This document shows positions 20,403 through 31,639 of a stretch of DNA of 64,000 nt, in pieces. The DNA is from Branchiostoma floridae (taxonomy: Eukaryota; Chordata; Leptocardii; Amphioxiformes; Branchiostomatidae): assembly GCF_000003815.2 (NCBI RefSeq), contig NC_049981.1, forward strand, positions 26,931,785 through 26,995,784. Direction: 5' to 3'. The notes beneath the pieces were generated by a model, which searched no databases, was not told where the DNA came from, and was given only the letters and a program-made list of their open reading frames with translations. Every line of letters begins with the position of its first letter. Position 1 is the first letter of the stretch. A program made the translations under genes and the position numbers.

Positions 20403-23400
20403 GTCATTGTCTATGTCTTGCAATTACCAACTTTCTTGAACAGTTTTAACACATGCTATGATCTTTCTTAGTTTGCGTATTGGAAAACAGTTCCTTATTC
20501 TGACATTTCTGTTCTCGTTCGTCTTTTCTGCCTAGTCCAACAATAGCGGAGCGCTCTCGAGTCAGGTGATGTTGAATACCTCTTCTCTCAGCATCTTTAC
20601 TTTGTTCCCCCGTAGTTGCACCAAGTTGTCCCACACGTGCTTAGGGTCAGGACAATCTGTACGATACAATACGTTTGTTTTCCTTTATTGCTTCGTCCAT
20701 CTTTGAAAAGAACATTTGTGGTCCCAAGACGAGAAACCCTTACTGATTGCAGCTGAACCAGAAACAAGGTACATTATGCGTCCTCACGCAATAGGAGACC
20801 GTACAAACCGACACTGGCACTTCCTCTTTTGTGCACTGGTATTCATTGGTGTTTTTTTCACCCCAAAGCATCAGAAAGGATTACTATTAGAACACAACCG
20901 CAGGCATGTTATGAATAAAACATATCTTTGTGTAAGTTCCAGAAGAAAAAAGATGACGTCTTTGTCTCACTACGCCGGGTAAAAGGAACGGAGGCAGGAG
21001 TTGTAAGAAATGCCGTACTGCAAAGCACGCTTCGTTAGCACTTACTTTTAGCACTTAGCACTTTTTCCGGGGTTTTCAAATCGTCGTAACTACTTGGTCA
21101 CCCAAGTCCCTTGACAAATCATTCAGCATATCTCACCGATTTCAACTACTTTTTCAGCTACCCATGGCTACTGGTAGAGACTGCAGTGATTTTTTCTTCC
21201 CCTCTCTCGTGCATTGGACTTGCAAATGAGGTGACAAAGAGTTGTACGTCGGCACATGGCGCCGAGATTAACGTCGAATCCGCTCTGATCCAGAGACATG
21301 GAAGTAGAATGCAAATGTGACGTCTCGCCTCGTGTGCTGCTATGATAAGACTAACTGCCATGCTTTCACTCCAGATGGACTAAATTTGTCAATCGTTGTA
21401 GATAAAGAAGAAAACTTTTCCCTGATAAGACGTTGGCCGTGCGGAAGGCCGGCGGAAACCGTGCGGGAATGCCATAAATCATCAAAGTTCCAAACTGGTT
21501 ATCAGTTCTCGCTGTTCTAACCCGAGTCGATATACTTCAGTCAGGGTTGCGGACAATCAAGGGTGACCATCTCCAGCCCTGTCTTTACACTACATAAATC
21601 ATACCACACCGAAAGTACGTTTAGAGCCTAAAGGGTGACTCCTGATATGCTTCCGCGGACACTGAGTTATCGTGATTAATTGGGGGAACACACCAGGGCT
21701 AAAGATGTTCAAAGGCGATTTCAACACGGTAAGCAAGTTAGAATGCAGAAGAAGACCGGTCCTGTTGGCACGGGAAAAAATCACGTGAAAGTACTGTAAT
21801 ATCTATGAGTTATACACCACATAAAGCGTGCACCGTTTTTGTCATTTGTGCACTCTGGATTGTCTCATCCCCACATTCGCGTCTAAGGCATTCTGGCGCA
21901 CGAATCGGACTTCAAAAGGCCGCGCGGTCGCAGTAAATGGTCTGTGTGACTAGTCACTAAATTCTGGCTGACAGGGAAAGGAGACAGAAAGTACTATGTT
22001 AGTTTTATTACCGCCATAATTCGCTTTCAATGGCGTTTGATTGGTTCGAGAGAAGGTGAGGGACAAGATGGATCTGCCACACAAACAGAAAGATTTATTA
22101 GAAAAGTATCAAGCTTGTTGAATCCAGACTTCAGTTCGTCGTGTCCGCAGAATAATGAGATTCTCAGCATTCTATCAAATGCCCAATGTCGGACAATGGC
22201 AACTGCGTGAAGAAGCTTGTTGACGTGACACAAAGTACGGTGTTTATCGTACGGTCAACAAACTAGACTTCTAAATAATGCAAGCTGATACCAGTATATC
22301 CGCAACATGTTAAAGTCAGGTAGGGCTAATATTTTTCTAATAATGAAGTAATCTTTTATGTACTAACCTTGAGGTCTCTTGTACTAAAGCAAAGAAATGT
22401 TATTAACTTATTACGTAAGACATCATATCTAGAGCATTCCATGAGAAAGCGAAATTCATTTTCAATCTGTTTTGCACAGGAGGACCACAGATTTTGCTAA
22501 CCCGATTGTCCATATTGTTACTCCGTTCTCTCTCTTAAAAATGAGACTCTAACCTCAAACATGTTTCTGTTGACTCCAAACTTGTCTCAAAGGCATTTCC
22601 GACCTGTTTACCCTGGCTCAGATTCTTCTGCAAAATGATAACCTTTCATGTGACTGAGAGATTATAGCAGAATAGTATCGTAGTTCGGAATCCGACATCT
22701 CTCTATCGACAGGGATAAAAAGTGAGGTAACATATTTCCGTCACGTGTACGCAGGACACGTCAGCATAACACCCCTGATGTCTGAATCGGCATAGTCGTG
22801 TAGTTTAAGTACGTGTACTTCAATCTATTATATTGTTTACGGAAAGGTCGATTGCAAAAATTGCCTAAATGTTCCTAATCCAAGACATAAAAATTAAGGA
22901 TGGAAACGTCTGGAGACTTTCCAGCGCTACGTTTGGCAATACTTCGTGGGAGTTGTCTGGAATCATAATCTATTTCAAGATATATTGGGTTCATGACAGG
23001 TACCCCGAAAACACATTAAAAAGAACATGCATAAAACACATAAAGGTGATTTAGAACCATAAACGCCTGTGTATTTCAAGGTTACATGTTGCCATGAGGA
23101 GCCACAATTTGGAGAATGCAGAAACGCTAATGCTGCCATTTCTTACAGAAACTTTCCCAGAATTGTCTCCCGGATGATGGGTGAGGGGGAAATGTGTTTG
23201 AAGTAAAGGCAATTAATATACTTTAACACTGGTGTTTTCCATCCTATTTTATACTATATATCAATTTCAGTTACTATTTGCCTCGGGCTCGAAGGCTAAC
23301 CCTTATACAACGCAGAGACGGATACAAGTCTAAAAACGTCTTATGAAGTGGCCATATTATCTGTCGACCTCTTGAAACGCGATCATATTTGTCGTTACTC

Positions 23401-23588
23401 TAGGCAAAAGTAACTTGTTTTGTACTAATCTGGCAAGTGGGTGCCTTCGTCTTTATTTTTGTCAAATGATGAATTCTAGACAATGTTTCGACCAAAAAGT
23501 GAAGTAAAATTTGAATAAGTAGCTCCATATTGCCGCGTTGGTAGAGATTACCTTGTTTCCCTCTATGTGTAGTTTATCAGATGGTGAG

Positions 23589-23609
23589 TTCAGCACCAAG
23601 GACAGGGCA
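23589..23609 (+). promoter_or_regulatory. RE1/NRSE-type site
   Basis: It contains TTCAGCACCAAGGACAGGGC; 18 of 21 positions match the RE1 consensus by my count, with both half-sites and correct spacing. The same 26-27 bases (TGAG + site + T) recur at 26653, but the flanks beyond are only weakly similar. Confidence 0.6.
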
Positions 23610-24560
23610 TATGTAGTCACCAGCACACTCCACTAGCACACACAAGTCATGTTGCGATGATCTGATTGAATTACGAACTGCGACTCTCTGCCACTCAAAC
23701 CTATTATCTGAACGAGGGGTGAGGTCTTACTGGCATGATCTTGTCATGTTTTTAATTTCATATCGACTTTATCATAATGGCGATGATAAAGTGAATGATA
23801 CCATCTGGGCCTGTAGTCCATCCCACACATGACAGCACTCTTGGGCCATATTTCTGCGCACTGTTAAACCAAAAGAGCTAAGAAAGCTTTTTGACCTGCG
23901 GTTATAGTTGTGTTAAAACGAGCATTTTGTCTCTCAAGGCCACAGAGTCAGCTCAACTGAGGACATAAAATCATGGAAATAGCGTACGTGTCAGTAAAAG
24001 GACAGTTACAAGCATGCTTTGAAGCCGATTTATGAAAATAGATGTCCTGTCATGAGTAACGTTGCGTTTCAGGAACCTGCACTATATCAGAGCGCTGCTA
24101 CATACAGAAGTAAAACAACAACAAATGATTGACGTCCAGATGGTAGTCTAACAGTAACCCCTTACTGGAATATTCAGTCTATGTACCCGTACCCCAGTAC
24201 AGGTTTCTAGCTGTCTTGACTCACTTTATTGCTCTTTTAGAAACTGTCATCATCTGTCCGAAATCTCTCGATCGACACTTTTTGCACCCGAATAATCACC
24301 CCGCTAACAACTCCTCCGTGTGACTGAAACAGCAAGGAGACATGTTGACTTATGTGCCAATTAGCATTTCAAGTGTCTGAACGAACGATGATTTAGGTCA
24401 TGATACTTGTATATATTTATAACATAATAAGACACCATTGCTTGCTTGTAAGCCATAGAACCTATTTATTGCCTCTGTATCCAGGGGTGAAAAGTGATAA
24501 ACAACACCGATAGGTACAATATATACCATGACTCTGAGGGTGTCTTTATATTGTACCAGC
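23610..24560. other. non-coding, nothing recognised
   Basis: AT-rich unique sequence without coding frames above 60 codons or recognisable repeats, apart from a short palindromic GGTACAATATA / TATATTGTACC pair at about 24512-24557 next to the fold-back element. Confidence 0.4.
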
Positions 24561-24565
24561 TTAGA

Positions 24566-24856
24566 ACGATCAGCTGAATGAGAAAAACATCAACTCTCAT
24601 AATACCCCCGGGTGCCATAATACCGCCACATCAAAAATGTTATACCGCCACATAAAAGATAAGAAAACAAACATTGTTGTAGAGGCATTCTCAAGATTGT
24701 ATTGAACAACTGAATATCTAAAGTGCCTGAGTATTGCTGATGCTGCATTGGTACAACTCTTTAAATCATTTCAAACTCGTGAATTCTTCTCATGTGGCGG
24801 TATTATGGCATCTGTTGGAATTGTGAGAGTTGATGTTTTCTCATTCAGCCGATCGT
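24566..24856. mobile_element. fold-back (MITE-like) element, ~291 bp, ~66-bp inverted repeats
   Basis: The left arm (24566-24631) and the right arm (24792-24856) are inverted copies sharing GCTGAATGAGAAAA, ACATCAACTCTCA and GCCATAATACCGCCACAT, roughly 85% identical by eye. Part of the arm (ATACCGCCACAT) is repeated again just inside at about 24643. No open frame. TTAGAA lies outside both ends but a target duplication is not certain. Confidence 0.7.
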
Positions 24857-24869
24857 GTTAGAATTATTG

Positions 24870-26640
24870 GGAAAATAAAAGGAAAACACTGTCAATAACT
24901 CAGTGCCATAAATTTTCCTTGCACGTGACAGGATATTTGAGTCCGTGCGATCATTTTGACAGGTTGTTGCACCGTTATTCTGGGAAAGATGAATTCAAAT
25001 ATATATCAATTTAAAAAAAAAATATTCAAAAGTATTTTACAAATACCCTACGCCCTTGTAAGTGACATTTTACAATATGAAAAAGTCAGAGATGGGTGTC
25101 TCATCTAAATTTACATCTAAATTTTATAAACTTTAATCAGAAGATGAAGAACTAAAAGAGGAATGCGCGGACTCTCTTCAACAATGTTCTCTTTTTTCCA
25201 GCTGTTCTCTGGAGTTCGCTCTTTCCCCCAAACCCAGTAGCTGGCTGGTGGGCTCTTTGTGCCTGTCCATAGGTGTGGTGACGATAATAGCTCGGATAAC
25301 GTTAGTGACAGGTGCTTTATCAGCCCTGGACTCTACTAAGCACGGAGAGACAACATCTCGCCTATTTCCCGCCCTACAGGTGACTCCAGACGTAACTCCC
25401 TGCATTATCTCCCGCCATTTCGCGCCCAAGTGATGACCGGAAGTGCGCGGAAGTGGAAACTTACAGCCGCCATTTGTGAGGAAACACGATCAGTCATCTC
25501 TACCGGGCTAAGACACACGCCACCTCCTCTGGGCGCCGATCACAGGAGTGGACATTTACGCCCAAGTTGACGAATTACGCTCTCTAAACCGAGCAAAAAT
25601 GAAAGGCTAGCGCCGCCAAGACGTGTGGCGGGCTCTCGGGAGGTTTCAAAGGTAGTAAGGTGGCTAAATCTGCAGCAACGCAAAATGGCCGGGCTAATGT
25701 CGGTGGTCTAGGCCTGGGCACCTTTCGTGCTGAATTGTGAAGAACGTTGAAGTACGAAACACATAGGTTCTCTGCATAAATTGTCCATTGAAGTGAACCA
25801 GTGAAAGACAATTGTTATCGATTAGCAGCGATAACGTTAGATGACCATAATTAGCTCTTTTTACAGTACGTAAAAGTTAGTACGTCTGACTACGGAGTTT
25901 GTGAGAAGCCATCAATCGGAGGCTGGGTATCTATCATACCTACGTCTTAGGGCCACTGGTAACTTTCGTACAGCGAGTTTGAAAGGATGAATGCACCTGA
26001 GCGTGGTGGTATTATTAGGTTGTTTTAAGAATCAAGATAGGTAACTATCTGCCCCACGTTTAAGTCTGTGCCACAAGCGAACGGCGGCCGAATTTAAAGA
26101 TCGGCTACAGCTCGCCGAATTTCAAAACCGCCTGAGCGTCGACCGTATTATTCGTTGAAAACCTGCCCCGCCACGGATTGGACGTGTCTCGGGTGACATC
26201 TGTCCAACACTAATTATCATATATCCCTCATGAGATGGTAGCATCTCTTGGACATGGACGAAGTGAGAATCGACTAACCCGGTAAAAGCCAATATTTTGG
26301 TCAACTTTAATCTCTGAGTTGTGGGAAATATGTAGGGCATAATTGGTGTGGATGGGAACACTAAAGACAAATGTTAACAGAAATTTTGCGATAGGCCATT
26401 TTGCGATAATCCAAAATCTCATGAAAAGCTCAAATATCTTCGCTCGCCCAGCTTCCAAGGACCCGCGAACGTCGACCGAGCCGCTAAAAATCGTCCGAAG
26501 CCCGCACGTGATCGCCAGGACGTCGGTCGTTCTTCGGCCGAAAATGCCCAACACATCAACTGAGCTCAATTCTTGATCTATGACGGAAGCTTCACGACTA
26601 TCAATTAGCCTGATGAGAGAGGACGCCCCATTGCTGTTGA
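24870..26640. other. non-coding DNA; GC-rich part at 25150-25600
   Basis: The 25150-25600 stretch has balanced, complex sequence of the regulatory-looking type. The 26080-26560 stretch is rich in CGNNCG and short palindromic blocks (CGGCCGAA, CGTCGACCG) of the kind seen in decayed inverted-repeat elements of this window. No gene recognised. Confidence 0.35.
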
Positions 26641-26652
26641 ACGGATAGTGAG

Positions 26653-26673
26653 TTCAGCACCAAGGACAGGGCA
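26653..26673 (+). promoter_or_regulatory. RE1/NRSE-type site
   Basis: Identical in all 21 positions to the site at 23589, about 3.06 kb away and in the same orientation. Right and left half-sites are intact. The identity suggests duplication or strong constraint. Confidence 0.6.
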
Positions 26674-26679
26674 TGCAAT

Positions 26680-28495
26680 GTGGTGGCATACAAAAGATCA
26701 AGAAGGCTTGAACAAAATACGATTCCGTGTGTCTTTTTCTTAACGATGAACACGAAAAGAACTTCACATTTTTACCAATAAACTTTGAGCAAAGGGTACA
26801 AAATGAGGACACGTCAGAGGTTCAACGTGCCGTAAATGCAGTTCCCTAGGCGCTCGTGTCCCAGGCTATTATCTTGTCATGTTGGGGTAGATCTTCATAA
26901 ATTGTTGTCACCTAATTTCATTAAGTGTTTACAGTGAAGTCGCAAGAGAAAAGAATCCTCGTGCGGTTTGTTTCTTCGCTGTTGTTAACAGCTCAAAGTA
27001 TGACATGATTATGTAAATGTGGGAATATATAGTGCGGTCGATGCCAATACCAAACAGATTGCCTCATCCAGATTATTTCCACATTTAACGATCTGATATT
27101 GCTTAGGTTGATTAAATACCCACATTTCATATCTGTATATATCTGCGGGAAAACAAGAGAGTGAAGAACTCCACATTTCACGTCGCACATCTAGTCAATT
27201 CCCACCATGGAAGGATCCGATTCAGCCGTGATGTTTTACACATATATTGGCAACTTTGGTACTTTTTTCACCGGAGAGAAGCCGTTAAAAGGTGCAATAC
27301 TATATTAGAAAATGAACATTTAGTGCCAATATTGTAAAACAGGCGTAGAACACCTAGAATGAGCTCCATACATCTGCTTGGAGCGTTCGCTAGCATTGGG
27401 GAGTTTTTTTTTACAGCCATTTTTCTCCAAACACGTGCTCTGTCTGATCCTAAAAGGACTCCGAACCCACACACGGCGGATCGATGCACGCCATCGACCC
27501 ATTGTTTCTAACATTTCATTGTATCTGACGCTGTCCATCGGAGGAATTACCGCGGCACTTCGGATTGATACCCCGTTGGGTCGATCTCTAGTAGTCGGCT
27601 ATAGCAGGTTGCGATGGGATTTGGGACGATGTACAGTGATGTATACGGGGCATTCGACTTCCTCTGAAGACGACGGCCTGGCCTAAGCTGTGTGGGAGTA
27701 CCACATATGTCAATGTAAATAATGAACGGGACTTGGACATGGTTTTCATCCTTGACCAATACGTATAGCTACTACAGTTTACTTCTGTTCTTGTAACACT
27801 TATCGTATTTGTTGTCGACTCTATATGTGTGTTGTTATTATTGGCTTGGTGTTTGTCTTCAGGCGGTGTAAATATTAAACCCTGAATGTTGTTTTTTACA
27901 TGCAATAGACATCTTAGTGCAGTACATTCCGTCGCTATGTGGCGCTTTTGCACACATCGCATGATATCGTGCTTTTACAGCAGTAGATTTGATCATTCCT
28001 ATCAGCGTTGTTGCATTGTTTTTTTCAGGAATTCTTACAACACAGAACACTAGTATTGTCTGTGTACATACCAGTCATTCAAACAGTGACGTGATCATAT
28101 CTTTTTTTTTTACAATCACCAACCATATTGGTGGCAATGCGATGCGTGAAAATGATAAGATGATGATGATCCTTTTTGCGTGCTCTTGTCCATGTAATCA
28201 AAGACTACAGATTTCCTAGTGTTGATTGTTGACAACAGGAAAAACAATTAAATATCAAAAAAAGCTACGCTACCGCTAAATCTAACGTTAAATTATCTCT
28301 TTCATCTTACAGGTCTATACTAGAAGCAATACACAAAGTTATGCTTATAAGACACTGGTTTACAATGTTCTAGTTCTAGTTCTTAATCCGCAAACCTCCC
28401 ATAGGACTATGTAAGTGCAGAGACACTATATGTACATCTTTGTAGGTTCATTTTTGTGAAATGAAGGCGTCCAAAATAGTGAAACATGACAGACG
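26680..28495. other. non-coding, nothing recognised
   Basis: Several overlapping open frames of 60-124 codons lie at 27270-27960 on both strands. None has a recognisable domain or consistent splice signals. No repeats identified. Confidence 0.35.
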
Positions 28496-28499
28496 GCAG

Positions 28500-28603
28500 C
28501 CTGGTATCCAGCCGTGATATAGCTCCCGAGTCTCTTCTCTCCTCTTCGCAATTACGAAGAGGAGAGAAGAGACTCGGGAGCTATATTACGGCTGGATACC
28601 AGG
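28500..28603. mobile_element. near-perfect 104-bp palindrome (fold-back element)
   Basis: The 48-bp arms (28500-28547 and 28556-28603) match at 47 of 48 positions around an 8-base loop, GCAATTAC. The arm begins CCTGGTATCCAGCCGTGATA and continues through AGCTCCCGAGTCTCTTCTCT. The same arm sequence forms the two ends of the element at 30829-31247, so this is a minimal hairpin member of that family. It could extrude as a cruciform or be transcribed as a long hairpin RNA. Confidence 0.85.
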
Positions 28604-28749
28604 AGTGTAGCCGGCTAAGGGAGAGGGCCTATGTAAGTTACCGCACACAAGCGTTAACATCCCCTGGACGCCTGCAACACGGCAAGGATCCGCCACCTAG
28701 ACGCAATAAACAGGTGTACAGCTGGGGCTGAGATGTAATGGTGATATTT

Positions 28750-29230
28750 GTCTGTGAAAACAGGTTTGAAAAAATCGAAGTACTTTGTTGAAACCTGTTA
28801 CTCGAAGCACTGAGAATAGAACCAAATGCAAGCACACGCTGTACGTGTTTCGCCATACACTGCGTATGTAACTGCTGCAGGTGTCACAAAATACACATCA
28901 TGTTTTACCACAAAGTTGTACAGACTCTTATGAGTCTCCTGTTGCTCTACAAAAGTTGTTTCCTTGCCATGCCTCTACTGGTCTCTGATATTAGACCAAG
29001 GTCGGCACTTATGTCCCGCCACGGTGTCACATGTCCCCTTGTTTCTCTGTCTTTCCGGAGCTATTGAGAAAGGGAACGTCAGACCTGACGTGACAGGACG
29101 CCTCGTCGCCCACACGGATGCTCAGTGAAGTGCCGGATAAAACCTGAAACGACGTCACTCGTTAGCGTACAGGTGACGTAATCGTGCCCTACTTCTAGTA
29201 CTAGTAGACTAGAGACAAACGCTTCTTTTA
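28750..29230. other. non-coding, nothing recognised
   Basis: Unique sequence without recognisable gene or repeat. Confidence 0.4.
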
Positions 29231-29236
29231 TAGTTG

Positions 29237-29500
29237 TTAAGAGCAACCAAGCAGTTTAGAAGTAGTTGCAGAAGTGGTTGGTAAGGGTGCAGGAAAGTCG
29301 ACAATGCGATTATCGGAATGCATTAAAAGTTCAGTTTTTCCGCGGTTGAACAGAATGCGACAGGCACTATTCTCCACACAGAGGTTGGTGGGGAGGATTG
29401 TGACGCAGGGGAGTGTGGACAGAAAACGGGGGATATGACATGAAGGCCACGATCTTCTCCATACATAACCACTGGAAGCTGTTCTTTTAAGATGGAACAT
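29237..29500 (-). pseudogene. possible fragment of a LINE-type reverse transcriptase
   Basis: The 87-codon minus-strand frame contains LFNRGKTELLMHS, a spacer and KLLGCS. In non-LTR reverse transcriptases a block of the type LN..KTE.., followed 20-40 residues later by ..YLG, lies C-terminal to the catalytic YADD motif. YADD itself is not in the frame and the flanks do not extend the similarity, so this is at best a short remnant. It could also be a chance resemblance. Confidence 0.3.
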
Positions 29501-30315
29501 TATACATTACATACTCTAACGTTATACATCGATTACTCTAAATTCATCATTTTATAGTTTCGTAGAGCGTTTTTGTTTTCTTTTAATTTCTACCATGTGC
29601 CAACTGACAGCAACCTATCAACGAACCAAGTAACCAGGCGGCCACTTGAAATGTGGGCCAAGGAAGTCATAAATCAAAGGATAAGATGTCAGAAAAGATA
29701 AGATAAAATGTGACTAGAGATTTATCTATCTATCTCTGTGACGCTATGTGAATCTCGGAGAGGCTGTGTGAATGTGTCGTCCTTTTCTATCAGGATAACC
29801 AAAACCTCCTATGGTTAACAGGTCATGAAAGGTCCTCTTTTGTGTTGTGCATGCTGGCCGACCAATTTCTTTTTTTCGAGCGTATGACTACTATCTAATG
29901 TCTGTTACTCTCCGTCCTTGTCGGTCCCTGGTGGAAAAAGCGTCTGGAACTCCCGTCTGTCGTCCGATTCATCACTTTCAGTCAGGGACAGACGAGCGCA
30001 TGTGGCTTTTATTCTGAACTCATAATTCATGCCCGTGCCGCACAGGCCTGCGCCCTGACAGCCTCCACATGCCTGTCCAGCCACACCCTGCAGAAGAGAA
30101 ATAAAACAATTTCAAGCGTGTCTGTCATAAACTTTTATCGGTGACGAGCATTAATTTAGATTGACCTTGGCCACCATCCTTTGCATTTGATGAGAAAATG
30201 TGACTTTTAGTGTGATTTGGGTTGTGTTTCCCACAATGGAGTGAACTCACCCCCCTTCCCCCTCCCCCCAAGAAAAAAGTCACGGGAACAAAAGACTGAT
30301 CATTTGTATGAACTG
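29500..30315. other. non-coding, nothing recognised
   Basis: Unique AT-rich sequence. A C-rich tract (CCCCCTTCCCCCTCCCCCC-type) lies at about 30250-30270. Confidence 0.4.
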
Positions 30316-30529
30316 TCATGGCGAGTTATGATGACATCTGTATAGTGGGACGGACGTGGCGTGGTCTGGGCGTTTTCTAGTCGTCCTGCCGTTGGGACGT
30401 TCCGATTTTACTAGGTAGTCTGGTCTCCGCAACAGACCTTTCTGTTGGCTGAAAGACCTGTTGGCAGAGATTTGGCAAGGTAAAATATTGTGCAATGGCG
30501 GCCAATTTTTACAGCCAAACCTGAACAAG

Positions 30530-30630
30530 TTGTACACAAGGACCACCTGGACAAGGTGACCACTTTTTGGTGGCCCCTTGGATTGCTCGTTACCGGTGAC
30601 ACAATACTGTAATATAGTGGCCACCTGTCT
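30530..30630 (-). repeat. interspersed repeat (shared with 62848-62945)
   Basis: On the minus strand it reads GGCCACCAAAAAGTGGTCAC, with ACAGGTGG-CACTAT upstream; both blocks occur in the same order on the plus strand at 62850-62900. The GGTGACCACTTTTTGGTGGCC core is itself partly palindromic. Type of element unknown. Confidence 0.65.
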
Positions 30631-30654
30631 ACATATACCAGATTTCATCACTTC

Positions 30655-30760
30655 CCGTAGCCTCCATCAGGCCTTCCTAGATTCTTCCTACGGGGGTGCG
30701 GGAACCGTATAATTCGGCAAAAAAAATAGGGAAATGGGCAGGGAGTCAGTCCACATTTTT
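30655..30760. repeat. interspersed repeat (shared with 11765-11990)
   Basis: TAGCCTCCATCAGGCCTTCC, then GGGGTGCGGGAACC and CGGC-A8-TAGGGAAA, match 11765-11840 with small indels. Only the left part of the family is visible here before the element at 30829. Confidence 0.6.
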
Positions 30761-30828
30761 AAGCAAGGTTCCGAGGTCTCCCCTCCGGACCGCGGCCGAC
30801 CAACTCTTCTGTTCTGGTAGCAAAACTC

Positions 30829-31247
30829 TAGCCTGGTATCCAGCCGTAATATAGCTCCCGAGTCTCTTCTTAATCTCCAAGCAGATCCTACGGTGCCATA
30901 AGATAGTATCAAAGCTGGCCAAGGAGTGTAGCCGGCTAAGGGAGTCAAACAGGCACCTACGGGAAGTTTGATACTATACATTACGTACCGTGGATCTGGT
31001 TGGAGATTATCTCTTCTCTGCTCCAGCAATCGCAAAGAGGAGAGAAGAGATTCGGGAGCTATATTGAATGAAGACCTTTATTGTACAATTTTGCCCAACC
31101 GGGCTAAGTACAGGTCACAACATGTCAGGATATATACATACATAAAAGTGTCACAAATCTAGTCTAACACAAAAGTTCGGCTTCTTCTCGCTTCTTGGTA
31201 ATAGTGAAAATGTAGGACTGTATATATTACGGCTGGATACCAGGCTA
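30829..31247. mobile_element. 419-bp inverted-repeat transposon with a 9-bp target duplication
   Basis: Perfect 25-bp terminal inverted repeats open with TAGCCTGGTATCCAGCCGTA, and GCAAAACTC is duplicated exactly at 30820-30828 and 31248-31256. A 9-bp duplication is typical of Mutator-like elements, though other superfamilies cannot be excluded. Inside are a second, partial hairpin of the same family (GAGGAGAGAAGAG..., near 31035) and an imperfect inverted repeat around GATAGTATCAAA / TTTGATACTATA. No transposase. Related to the palindrome at 28500-28603. Confidence 0.85.
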
Positions 31248-31613
31248 GCAAAACTCCCCTGGCAAATCATTCTCCCTATAGATTAGTATACTGCCAAGTG
31301 TAGTCAGCCTGGTAGAAGTCCCCCGCGTGGTCGTCTTGGGTGGATTTGACTATTTTCTTAGCCCATTGTGGAAACCAGTTCCGATCGGGGCACATCGCCG
31401 TTGATTGATCTGCACACTCCACCCTCTCGCTGCCCGAAAATTGTGGACGTATCTCCGCAGTGTATTACAAGAGCGACGTGCCGTGAACCCGCACCAAATA
31501 GATTGCCGAACTATTGAGTGTCGCCCTGTAATGTATGGCCAAATAAATTAGCCGCTGACCGGGTACCCGTTTGTCCACACCCATCTCGCCTTGGAGATCC
31601 AAAATACCTCTAA

Positions 31614-31634
31614 CCCCCCCCCCCCCCCCCCCCC
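31614..31634 (+). repeat. 21-base poly-C run
   Basis: An uninterrupted run of 21 C. A 12-G run lies about 360 bases downstream (31990-32001). Such runs can form G-quadruplex/i-motif structures and are length-unstable. Confidence 0.9.
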
Positions 31635-31639
31635 ATCCC

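Larger units (their letters stand above)
18960..23580. other. non-coding DNA, little recognised
   Basis: Includes a near-perfect 12-bp inverted repeat (GGCGGCACGGTG near 18968 and CACGGTGCCGCC near 19039), a B-box-like sequence on the minus strand near 19119 (GTTCGATCCCC), an RE1-like site at 20128 and a short duplication at 20272-20402. No coding frame is convincing. Confidence 0.35.

Noticed and set aside
27378-27962. 102- and 124-codon frames on opposite strands
   Set aside because: They overlap each other, have no recognisable motif and no consistent splice signals.
28500-28603. Bacterial-type terminator or CRISPR-like repeat
   Set aside because: The palindrome belongs to a dispersed eukaryotic fold-back family, with the same arms ending the element at 30829-31247.
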